A stretch of DNA of 6,589 nt from a bacterium BMS3Bbin07. Its GTDB lineage: Bacteria > Nitrospirota > Thermodesulfovibrionia > Thermodesulfovibrionales > JdFR-85. The notes under the pieces were generated by a model. It worked only from the letters and a program-made list of their open reading frames with translations, was not told the DNA's origin and did no database searches. The translations under genes and the position numbers were made by a program. Numbering within the stretch: the stretch's first letter is position 1; each line of letters begins with the position of its first letter. The DNA is taken from the NCBI GenBank assembly GCA_002898135.1, contig BDTQ01000195.1:1-6589 (forward strand), read 5' to 3'. This document shows positions 1 through 6,078 of this stretch, in pieces.

Positions 1-1026
1 AAGGATACCGTTGTAATCAGGGACATGTACCTCACCATCGCCGATGGAGAGTTTTTCACATTTTTAGGACCGAGCGGGTGCGGAAAATCTACAATACTCA
101 ATATGATTACAGGGCTTGAACCAGTAACCTCCGGCTATATATATTTTGATAACATCCTCGTAAATGACCTTCCCCCCAAAGACAGGGATGTGGCAATGGT
201 CTTTCAGAGCTATGCCCTCTATCCCCATATGACGGTATACGAAAACATTGCATTTCCGCTTAAAATGAAAAAGACAGATAAAAAGATAATCCGGAAAGAG
301 GTGGAAAAGGTGGCATCTATCCTCGGGCTTGCGGAGTTGCTGCACAGAAAGCCGAAGGAACTTTCAGGCGGCCAGAGGCAGAGGGTGGCCCTTGGAAGGG
401 CGATTATAAGAAAGCCAAAGGTCTTTTTAATGGATGAACCCCTCTCAAACCTTGATGCAAGGCTGAGGATAGAGATGAGGGCAGAGCTCAAAAGGTTACA
501 CCGGGAACTTAAGACAACGATAGTATATGTCACTCACGACCAGGCAGAGGCCATGGGTCTTTCCGAGAGGATAGCGGTACTGCACTTGGGAGAGATTCAG
601 CAGTGTGCAATACCATTAGAGATATACACAAAACCGGCTAACTCCTTTGTTGCCGGCTTTATAGGGAGCCCGTCAATGAATTTCTTTGAGGTTGAAGTGC
701 TCTCAAAAGAACCGCTGAGGGTGGTCTGTAACAACAGGGTTTTCGAACCTGAAGTCAGCACAATCCCTGAGGCTAAAACCATTTTACTCGGCATAAGGCC
801 AGAGGATATAACTGTTTCTATTGAAGAGAAAACCGATGCTGAGGCAATTGTTGAGCTTGTTGAACTTGAGGGTTCAATCGTCTGGTTAGATATGATGTGG
901 AAGGAAACCAGGCTGAAAGGAAAGGCCTCTATTGATGACGGTGTCTCAGCAGGTGACAGTATCTATATAAAAATGCCTGATGAAAAAATTCACGTGTTTG
1001 ACATGGAGACAGGCAGGCGATTATAG
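1..1026 (+). CDS. ABC importer ATPase subunit, MalK/UgpC family (5' end outside window)
   Basis: This is the cytoplasmic ATP-hydrolysing subunit of a binding-protein-dependent importer, probably for a sugar or a related solute. The frame is open from base 1, and residues before the first ATG (base 25) already match the family (VVIRDMYLTIADGEF), so ATG 25 is internal and roughly a dozen N-terminal residues are missing. Counting from that ATG, the motifs are: Walker A GPSGCGKST at 15-23, Q-loop FQSYALYPHMTV at 60-71, signature LSGGQ at 113-117, Walker B VFLMDEP at 133-139, D-loop SNLD at 141-144 and switch His171. The C-terminal regulatory/TOBE-like region contains LLGIRPED (254-261) and ends with the usual FDMETGRRL. 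With the missing start the protein would be about 355 residues, normal for the family. All catalytic residues are present. The permease and binding-protein genes are not in the window, so the substrate cannot be assigned. Family assignment is firm; substrate is unknown. Confidence 0.95.
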   Translation, partial: KDTVVIRDMYLTIADGEFFTFLGPSGCGKSTILNMITGLEPVTSGYIYFDNILVNDLPPKDRDVAMVFQSYALYPHMTVYENIAFPLKMKKTDKKIIRKEVEKVASILGLAELLHRKPKELSGGQRQRVALGRAIIRKPKVFLMDEPLSNLDARLRIEMRAELKRLHRELKTTIVYVTHDQAEAMGLSERIAVLHLGEIQQCAIPLEIYTKPANSFVAGFIGSPSMNFFEVEVLSKEPLRVVCNNRVFEPEVSTIPEAKTILLGIRPEDITVSIEEKTDAEAIVELVELEGSIVWLDMMWKETRLKGKASIDDGVSAGDSIYIKMPDEKIHVFDMETGRRL

Positions 1027-1039
1027 GCTGGGAATTCCC

Positions 1040-1330
1040 TTAATATTCTCCGCAATGACTGCAGCTCCGTAATCCTACCCTGTATGACTCTCCCTCCCTG
1101 CTAACCCATCTTACAACACCATATTTCGGAAGCTCGGGAGCCGAGCTTTTTATCCTGATCATATTTCCCTGGATTAAAGGATAATCCGTTACAAGCCCAA
1201 CCCCCCCTGCGGATACATCTCTTACAATTCCAGAAAGCTGTATGTTCTTTACAGCAGACTGTTTCTTCACGGTTATAGAATATTCAACAGTGAGTTTCAG
1301 AGATACCCTGTCATGTCTTCTCTTGGTCAA
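1040..1330 (-). CDS. PilZ-domain protein (probable c-di-GMP receptor)
   Basis: A small 96-residue soluble protein made of a single PilZ domain, which binds cyclic di-GMP and usually regulates motility, adhesion or polysaccharide output. Both ligand-binding motifs are visible: RxxxR as RRHDR at residues 4-8, and D-x-S-x-x-G as DVSAGG at 38-43, followed by a beta-rich stretch (VRWVSREGESYRVGL). The start is TTG at 1330-1328: it is the only start codon between the in-frame upstream TAG and the motif, and GGGGGA (1341-1336) lies 5 nt before it. The ATG at 1335 is in another frame and meets TGA two codons later. The protein ends with CSHCGEY, giving a CxxC pair (90, 93) that is not part of the PilZ core. 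The gene converges on the ABC ATPase with 13 bases between stops and appears to have its own promoter. No effector domain is fused, so the downstream partner is unknown. Confidence 0.9.
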   Translation of the reverse strand: MTKRRHDRVSLKLTVEYSITVKKQSAVKNIQLSGIVRDVSAGGVGLVTDYPLIQGNMIRIKSSAPELPKYGVVRWVSREGESYRVGLRSCSHCGEY

Positions 1331-1335
1331 AACAT

Positions 1336-1341
1336 TCCCCC
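1336..1341 (-). promoter_or_regulatory. Shine-Dalgarno site deciding the TTG start of the PilZ gene
   Basis: On the minus strand GGGGGA sits 5 nt upstream of TTG 1330. It supports this rare start codon over the out-of-frame ATG at 1335-1333, which overlaps the spacer and terminates after two codons. Confidence 0.6.
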
Positions 1342-1394
1342 AGCAGAAAAATAAGAGTTGATACTAAGTTACAATGGAGTATTAAAACCCTTTT

Positions 1395-1424
1395 AACTGA
1401 AGGTCTTAAAAAGAAGCTTCAGTT
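1395..1424 (-). other. Hairpin in the PilZ gene leader
   Basis: AACTGAAG (1395-1402) and CTTCAGTT (1417-1424) form a perfect 8-bp inverted repeat. Inside it TCTT (1404-1407) can pair with AAGA (1411-1414) around a three-base loop, giving a two-part stem with a small internal bulge. It falls in the predicted 5' untranslated leader of the PilZ transcript, about 65 nt before the start codon. No U-run follows it on either strand, so it is not a clear terminator. It could be an RNA structure or an operator; the sequence does not say which. Confidence 0.45.
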
Positions 1425-1460
1425 GTAATATCGGTTGAGCTAATTGAAACATTAATTTAC

Positions 1461-1490
1461 ATTATAGCAGTAACCGTGAAGAATATACAA
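1461..1490 (-). promoter_or_regulatory. Sigma70-like promoter for the PilZ gene
   Basis: On the minus strand a perfect -10 box TATAAT (1466-1461) is preceded by TGC, giving the extended -10 pattern TGnTATAAT. A weaker -35 candidate, TTGTAT (1490-1485, three of six consensus bases), lies 18 nt upstream. Transcription would begin near 1454 and leave a leader of roughly 120 nt before TTG 1330. The extended -10 can compensate for the poor -35. It lies between mfd and the PilZ gene, so it would uncouple the PilZ gene from the upstream operon. Confidence 0.6.
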
Positions 1491-1500
1491 TGATTTTTCT

Positions 1501-1530
1501 GAAAAGCAAGTAACAGGACCCTGTTTCACT
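1501..1530 (-). terminator. Weak candidate terminator after mfd
   Basis: Just downstream of the mfd stop, the minus strand reads AACAGG-GT-CCTGTT (1525-1512), a short inverted repeat, then ACTTGC and TTTT (1504-1501). The stem is at best 5-6 bp and the T-run is offset by about 7 nt, so it would be inefficient if real. It is the only terminator-like structure between mfd and the PilZ promoter. Confidence 0.3.
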
Positions 1531-1541
1531 GACTTTACACC

Positions 1542-4500
1542 TCAGCCCAGAACTGAAAAAATCTCCTTTAAACTCTTCACCAACTCCGCTTTTGAACTCC
1601 AGGGTCCCTTTATCGAAAAACCTTCCTCATGAAGGTGCAATCTTCCCCTGCAGGTATTCTCGCAGCTCAGTATATCTTCAACCTTAACCGGTGTTTTGGG
1701 AGAAAACCGGACCTTTGCAGTCCCATTCGTTGAGCTCACAGAGACAATCTTCAATCCCCTTGCCAGCACCTTAAGTTTTATCAGGTCAACCAGGGCAACT
1801 GCAGGCTCAGGAAGTACTCCAAACCGGTCCGTCATCTCTTCACCTAATGTATTGACTTCCTCATCTGAATGACAGATGCTGAGTCTTCGGTACATACTGA
1901 GTCTTATACTCATATCCTCAATGTATTCCTCGGGAATGTAGGCACTCAGGCCAAGGTCTATTGAGGGCTCAAACTCCTCCTCCACAGGCATGCCTTTAAG
2001 GGCTGCCACCTCCTGCTGAAGCATCTCCATATACATTTCAAATCCCACGGCATGGATATGTCCGGACTGGTCGGCACCAAGGAGATTACCGGCACCCCTT
2101 ATTTCAAGGTCCTTCATGGCAAGTCTGAGGCCTGCTCCCAGATAGCTTAGTTCCTCTATTGCCTCAATTCTCCTCCTGGCATCTTCAGTGAGTTTATCGG
2201 GCGGGGGCAGAAGGAAATACGCATAGGCCCTCTGGTTACCCCTTCCCACCCTGCCCTTCAACTGGTAGAGGTCCGCAAGACCCATCCGATCCGCCCTGTT
2301 GATGATTATCGTATTTGCCGACGGTATATCAATACCTGAACCGATTATGGCCGTTGCAAGTAAAAGGTCTATTGCCCCATCCATAAACCTGAGCATTACA
2401 TCTTCCAGCTCCCGCCCGGCCATCTGTCCATGAGCAATGGCAAGCCTTGCCTGAGGGACAAGCCCTGTGAGGTAGTCTCCCATACCGTAAATGTCCTTCA
2501 CCCTGTTATGTACAAAAAAGACCTGCCCGCCTCTGTCAAGCTCACTCAACACCGCCTTTTTTATTACAGAGTCATTGAATGTGCTGATCATACTCTTAAT
2601 CGCAAGTCTCTCCTCAGGGGGTGTCTCAATCATGCTCATCTCCCTGATACCCGAAAGTGACATCTCAAGGGTCCTTGGAATCGGGGTTGCACTCATTGAG
2701 AGACAATCAACCCCTTTTTTCAGTTCCTTTATCCTCTCCTTATGAGTTACACCAAAACGGTGTTCCTCATCTATTATCAGAAGTCCGGGGTCATAGAACT
2801 GCACCTTTTTGCTTAAGAGCCCATGTGTGCCAATAATAATGTCAATATCCCCCCGGCTCAGGGCAGAAAGAGTCTTCTTTGTCTCAGAAGCAGACTTGAA
2901 ACGGCTCAGGAAATCAATCTTTAACGGGAATGCCGAGAACCTTGCCTGAAAATTTCTGAAATGCTGCTCACAGAGAATAGTGGTCGGGACAAGTACTGCA
3001 ACCTGTTTTCCATCATAAACTGTCTTGAATGCTGCTCGCATTGCCATCTCTGTCTTACCATAGCCCACATCACCACACAGCAACCTGTCCATGGGCCTTG
3101 GGGATTCCAGATCTCTCTTTATCTCTTCCCATGCCCTGATCTGATCCGCTGTCTCCTCGAAGGGGAAAAAGGCATCAAACTCCCTGTGGAGCTCCGTATC
3201 AGGGCTGAAGGAGTAGCCCTCGACTACCTCTCTCTGTGCATAAATGGATATAAGTTTACCGGCAAGCTCACGGACCTTTTTCCTCGCCCTCGTCTTTTTC
3301 TTCTTCCAGCGACTCCCCCCAAGCCTGTCAAGATTTGGAATAACCCCTTCGGCGGCCCTGTATTTCTGAATAAGGCCGATATTCTGCAGGGGCAGATAGA
3401 GCCTTGCACCATCTGCATACTCTATGACCATGGCCTCTCCCTTGTATGCAGAGGCATGAAGAGGTTCAAGTCCTGCAAACCTCCCCATACCGTGCTCACG
3501 GTGAACAACATAATCACCGGCCTTAAGGTCCTCTATTGTCTCAAGCAGCTTCTTGACCCTGGAGACCTTGTGGGGTTTTAAGAGTGGTCTCCTTCCAAAT
3601 ATCTCCTTCTCTGTAAGGATTATCAGTCCTGGAATATGAAGCCCCCCGGAAAGCACCCCAACAGTAATTGAATACTTTCCACTGTAGCCTCCGATGTCAT
3701 CCATGGAAACCAGCGGAGCAACCACTCCCCCATCCCCCAGCACCTCATTTATCCTCTTTGCCTGAGATTCAGAGGAGAGCACAAAAACAACCTTCTCATC
3801 CAACCTCTTCAACACTTCCGCAAGCCCGTAGATATCCTTTCTCTCACTATGGAGGAGCCCAAGGCCGGAGAGAGAACTTGTCGATGCTTCTGTCTCCCCC
3901 TCCATAGGCAATGAATGGAGGGTTATAAAAAAGGGGTCAGGTCTCAACATTTGACACAAATCTGGAGAAGTGTCAAATGTTGAGACCTGACCCCTTATTG
4001 TCTCTGTAAAATAACAAAAGGTCTCTCCATCAAAGGAGGAAATCAATGGGCTCCCTTCTTTTTCAATTGCAGGCAGGACTTCGGCCTCGTTCAGTTGGCT
4101 GTCGGAGCGCTGGGTATCGATCTCAAAGGTCTTTATCTCGTCCAGTTCATCTCCGAAGAATTCGAGCCTGATTGGTCTGTCCATATTTGATGGATAAAGA
4201 TCAAAAACCCAGCCCCTCTCGCTAAGTTCGCCTTTTTCTGAAACAAGAGGCACCTGCCTGTAGCCAATAGACTGAAGCCTTTCGGCAAGCCCTTCCCTGC
4301 GGATTGTCATCCCTTTTTCAAGCTTTAAGATGGAGAGAGATAAGTCCTCAGGCCTCCACGTAGGAGAAAGGAATGCATCCATTGAACCAATAAACATCCT
4401 TCCCTTTTTAAGTTCCAGGATATTTCTAAGCCGTATACCTGTGGAATCGATATCTCCCTGCTCAGGCAGAAACACGGGGGTATTAGATGTGTCAGAACCA

Positions 4501-4736
4501 TCAAGGATGTTTTGATAGAAAAACACGTCATTTCTCAGTGCCTCTGCCTCATTCTCTGTACCGGCAAACAGGATATGGTTGCAGTTCCTGTTTTGAAGGG
4601 CCATGAGGGCAACAAAAAGGGTTTTGGATGAGTCCCTGAGATTGAAAACCTTAAAGGCAGGGACAGATTGTGCTTCAACCGTTTGCGGCAAAGCTTTAGC
4701 AATATCTTTAAAGGAAGCAAGCAGAAGCGACTTCAT
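1542..4736 (-). CDS. mfd: Transcription-repair coupling factor Mfd
   Basis: Mfd is a DNA translocase that pushes or removes RNA polymerase stalled at DNA lesions and recruits UvrA. The product has 1064 residues, shorter than the 1148 of E. coli. In order it shows: a UvrB-like N-terminal module to about residue 235, with the UvrA-contact region near 150-212 (RPIRLEFFGDELDEIKTF, TQRS); a second non-catalytic domain to about 385; the CarD-like RNA-polymerase-interacting domain from about 404 (LKAGDYVVHREHGMGRF); helicase motifs Walker A GDVGYGKTE (555-563), DEEH (656-659), SAT (682-684) and QLKGRVGR (825-832); the TRG motif region GAGNLLGADQSGH (881-893); and the C-terminal domain from about 925. 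The ATG overlaps the rfaE2 stop as ATGA, which implies translational coupling. The odd part is residues 247-269 (IRGQVSTFDTSPDL through LRPDPF), which are encoded by a palindromic element described separately. The frame is intact and all motor motifs are kept, so the gene is probably functional. Confidence 0.97.
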   Translation of the reverse strand: MKSLLLASFKDIAKALPQTVEAQSVPAFKVFNLRDSSKTLFVALMALQNRNCNHILFAGTENEAEALRNDVFFYQNILDGSDTSNTPVFLPEQGDIDSTGIRLRNILELKKGRMFIGSMDAFLSPTWRPEDLSLSILKLEKGMTIRREGLAERLQSIGYRQVPLVSEKGELSERGWVFDLYPSNMDRPIRLEFFGDELDEIKTFEIDTQRSDSQLNEAEVLPAIEKEGSPLISSFDGETFCYFTETIRGQVSTFDTSPDLCQMLRPDPFFITLHSLPMEGETEASTSSLSGLGLLHSERKDIYGLAEVLKRLDEKVVFVLSSESQAKRINEVLGDGGVVAPLVSMDDIGGYSGKYSITVGVLSGGLHIPGLIILTEKEIFGRRPLLKPHKVSRVKKLLETIEDLKAGDYVVHREHGMGRFAGLEPLHASAYKGEAMVIEYADGARLYLPLQNIGLIQKYRAAEGVIPNLDRLGGSRWKKKKTRARKKVRELAGKLISIYAQREVVEGYSFSPDTELHREFDAFFPFEETADQIRAWEEIKRDLESPRPMDRLLCGDVGYGKTEMAMRAAFKTVYDGKQVAVLVPTTILCEQHFRNFQARFSAFPLKIDFLSRFKSASETKKTLSALSRGDIDIIIGTHGLLSKKVQFYDPGLLIIDEEHRFGVTHKERIKELKKGVDCLSMSATPIPRTLEMSLSGIREMSMIETPPEERLAIKSMISTFNDSVIKKAVLSELDRGGQVFFVHNRVKDIYGMGDYLTGLVPQARLAIAHGQMAGRELEDVMLRFMDGAIDLLLATAIIGSGIDIPSANTIIINRADRMGLADLYQLKGRVGRGNQRAYAYFLLPPPDKLTEDARRRIEAIEELSYLGAGLRLAMKDLEIRGAGNLLGADQSGHIHAVGFEMYMEMLQQEVAALKGMPVEEEFEPSIDLGLSAYIPEEYIEDMSIRLSMYRRLSICHSDEEVNTLGEEMTDRFGVLPEPAVALVDLIKLKVLARGLKIVSVSSTNGTAKVRFSPKTPVKVEDILSCENTCRGRLHLHEEGFSIKGPWSSKAELVKSLKEIFSVLG
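3931..3996. repeat. REP-like palindromic element inserted in frame within mfd
   Basis: Two 27-bp arms, 3931-3957 (AAGGGGTCAGGTCTCAACAT, then TTGACAC) and 3970-3996, are perfect reverse complements around the 12-nt loop AAATCTGGAGAA. The unit is 66 bp, exactly 22 codons, and mfd reads through it without a stop, giving a peptide at about residues 247-269. This length of perfect complementarity is not expected from coding constraint. From memory, similar palindromes containing GGGGTCAGGTCT and ATTTGACA are dispersed in several environmental bacterial genomes and resemble REP elements moved by IS200-like REP-associated tyrosine transposases. That identification is from recollection only; no transposase is in the window. 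No convincing target duplication flanks it, as expected for that mechanism. Confidence 0.85.
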
Positions 4737-5209
4737 GAAGCTTGACAGAACCTCTCAATAATCCGCTCAATTATACCCGTTGAGGAGATACCCTGTCTGT
4801 AAGGAAGGCTATGAACCTCTTTGACAAGGTCTGCACCAACAATATCCCCTACCTCCCAGTCCCCTCCCTTAACAAGCACATCAGGCATAATTAACTTTAT
4901 AACCTCATACGGTGTATCCTCGGCAAATATGGTAACGTAACTCACCATCTCGAGGGCTGAGAGGACCTCGACCCGCTGCTCCTGAGGGACTATGGGCCTT
5001 TTGGTTTTTAATCTCCCGACGGAAGCATCGGAGTTCACACCGACTACAAGTATATCGCCCAAGGCTTTGGCCTCCCCAAGATACTGAATATGGCCTGCAT
5101 GGATCAGGTCAAAACAGCCATTTGTAAAGACAATCCTCTTGCCCTCTGACCGCAGCCTATCCATCTCTTTCCCGACTTCCTCTCTTAGGAGGACCTTTCT
5201 ATTTTTCAT
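4733..5209 (-). CDS. rfaE2: D-glycero-beta-D-manno-heptose 1-phosphate adenylyltransferase (RfaE2 / HldE C-domain type)
   Basis: A cytoplasmic nucleotidyltransferase that joins heptose 1-phosphate to AMP from ATP, making the ADP-heptose precursor of the LPS inner core. The 158 residues form one cytidylyltransferase-like fold. Visible are TNGCFDLIHAGH (29-40) with the HxGH nucleotide-binding motif at 37-40, GVNSDASVGRLKTKRP (57-72), KGGDW (114-118) and the C-terminal ISSTGII (141-147), as in the C-terminal half of HldE. The kinase half is absent, so this is the split form and a separate heptose kinase (RfaE1/HldA-like) should exist elsewhere. The first Met matches family starts; its ribosome site is weak, but the start lies inside the end of the Nudix gene (11-nt overlap), so coupling is likely. 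The stop overlaps the mfd ATG. Related glycerol-3-phosphate or FAD-synthase-like nucleotidyltransferases are less likely given the KTKRP and ISSTGI motifs. Confidence 0.93.
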   Translation of the reverse strand: MKNRKVLLREEVGKEMDRLRSEGKRIVFTNGCFDLIHAGHIQYLGEAKALGDILVVGVNSDASVGRLKTKRPIVPQEQRVEVLSALEMVSYVTIFAEDTPYEVIKLIMPDVLVKGGDWEVGDIVGADLVKEVHSLPYRQGISSTGIIERIIERFCQAS

Positions 5210-5645
5210 CTATACGTAAAAGCCTCTCTCTTGCCCTTTCAAGTATCTCCCTGTCGCCTTTATATTTTACCATTTTCAATGCATCATCAAGAGGAAACCA
5301 TGAAGCCTCATCAACCTCCCAGTCATGGTTATCCGTACTCCCGCCCATATACTCAATAAGATAATAATAGACTGTTTTATGATACTTTGTATTCTCATCC
5401 TTCAGGAAATACCAGTATGAGACAGTATCAAGGCTATCCACTATACGTCCCCTCAGGCCTGTCTCTTCCTGCACCTCTCTCAGGGCAGCCACCTCCGGCT
5501 CTTCCCCTTTTTCAACCAGTCCTTTTGGAAGTGTCCATACCGAACCGTCCTTTACAGAAACAAGAACAACCTTTATTCCGTCGCTGTCCCTTTTGAAAAC
5601 AAGCCCGCCGGCAGATATCTGTTTCTTCAGTAAAGCCGGCTTCAT
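5199..5645 (-). CDS. Nudix (MutT-family) hydrolase
   Basis: A 148-residue cytoplasmic hydrolase that cleaves a nucleoside diphosphate linked to another group. The complete Nudix box GX5EX7REUXEEXGU is at residues 42-64 (G42, E48, R56-E57, E60-E61, G63-L64), with metal-binding glutamates intact. The N-terminal AGGLVFKRD and WTLPKG are typical, and the C-terminal HDWEVDEASWFPLDDAL resembles diadenosine-polyphosphate hydrolases and other small housekeeping Nudix enzymes. The substrate cannot be fixed from sequence; Ap4A-like dinucleotides are one reasonable option. It starts at ATG 5645, 37 nt after the thioesterase stop, with a weak GGAA upstream, and overlaps rfaE2 by 11 nt. It is well conserved throughout, with no sign of decay. 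Confidence 0.93.
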   Translation of the reverse strand: MKPALLKKQISAGGLVFKRDSDGIKVVLVSVKDGSVWTLPKGLVEKGEEPEVAALREVQEETGLRGRIVDSLDTVSYWYFLKDENTKYHKTVYYYLIEYMGGSTDNHDWEVDEASWFPLDDALKMVKYKGDREILERARERLLRIDEK

Positions 5646-5682
5646 CTCAATGTTCCGGCAATCACAGGGTTGTTAAATCTTT

Positions 5683-6078
5683 TCACCCTAAAACCTGAAG
5701 GACGGATTCAGGAAGTTTTATTGGTTTCATCTGCTCTGACACGGAGGCAATTTTCACAAGACCGGAGACAAGCAGATCTCCTGTCTGCTTTCTCGTTACC
5801 TGATGTGAAAATGTAATACTGGCAGGCCCCCTGTCAGTTATATCTGTCTGAATCATTAAAATATCGCCGTATCTCCCTGACTGACGGTAATGTGCAGAGG
5901 CATCAACAACAACAAAACAGACCCCATTCTCCATCAACCCCTTTAGAGAGACCCCTCTTTGCTCCAGGTATTCAGTCCTTGCGCGTTCAAAGTATCTGAA
6001 GTAATTGGCATAATAGACAACCCCTCCGCAATCAGTATCCTCATAATATACTTTAATCTCTATCCGGTCTTCTGTCAC
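5683..6078 (-). CDS. ybgC: YbgC/FadM-family acyl-CoA thioesterase (hotdog fold)
   Basis: A 131-residue single hotdog-fold (4HBT) protein that hydrolyses acyl-CoA thioesters. The family hallmark is at residues 11-35: YYEDTDCGGVVYYANYF then RYFERARTEY. It contains the presumed catalytic Asp of the DTD motif (14-16) and the GVVY helix start. Many relatives have His in the VVYHANY position; here it is Tyr23, a substitution I believe is common in this family. In Proteobacteria ybgC sits in the tol-pal cluster, but no tol or pal gene is seen here. The start is GTG at 6078-6076, overlapping the rseP stop as GTGA, with AGGA about 11 nt upstream; the short N-terminus before VYYEDTD is the usual length. 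The true acyl substrate is unknown. Confidence 0.92.
   Translation of the reverse strand: MTEDRIEIKVYYEDTDCGGVVYYANYFRYFERARTEYLEQRGVSLKGLMENGVCFVVVDASAHYRQSGRYGDILMIQTDITDRGPASITFSHQVTRKQTGDLLVSGLVKIASVSEQMKPIKLPESVLQVLG

Noticed and set aside
25..27. ATG 25 as the true start of the ABC ATPase
   Set aside because: The codons before it are open to the window edge and match the family N-terminus, and Walker A would be too close to the start.
1030..1039. Palindrome GGGAATTCCC between the convergent stops
   Set aside because: With a minimal loop it can form only a 3-bp stem and no T-run follows. It is too short to call a bidirectional terminator and could be chance.
1382..1396. AT-rich inverted repeat TTAAAA-CCC-TTTTAA
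   Set aside because: It is short and AT-only in the stem, in an AT-rich gap, and overlaps the stronger hairpin at 1395-1424, so it is expected by chance.
2961..3581. 206-codon open frame on the + strand
   Set aside because: It lies wholly antisense to the conserved RNA-polymerase-interacting and helicase part of mfd. Its translation shows no recognisable domain, so it is a shadow of the real gene.
3931..3996. CRISPR repeat or attachment site
   Set aside because: There is only one pair of inverted arms, with no regularly spaced direct repeats, no cas genes and no integrase in view. A REP-like palindrome fits better.
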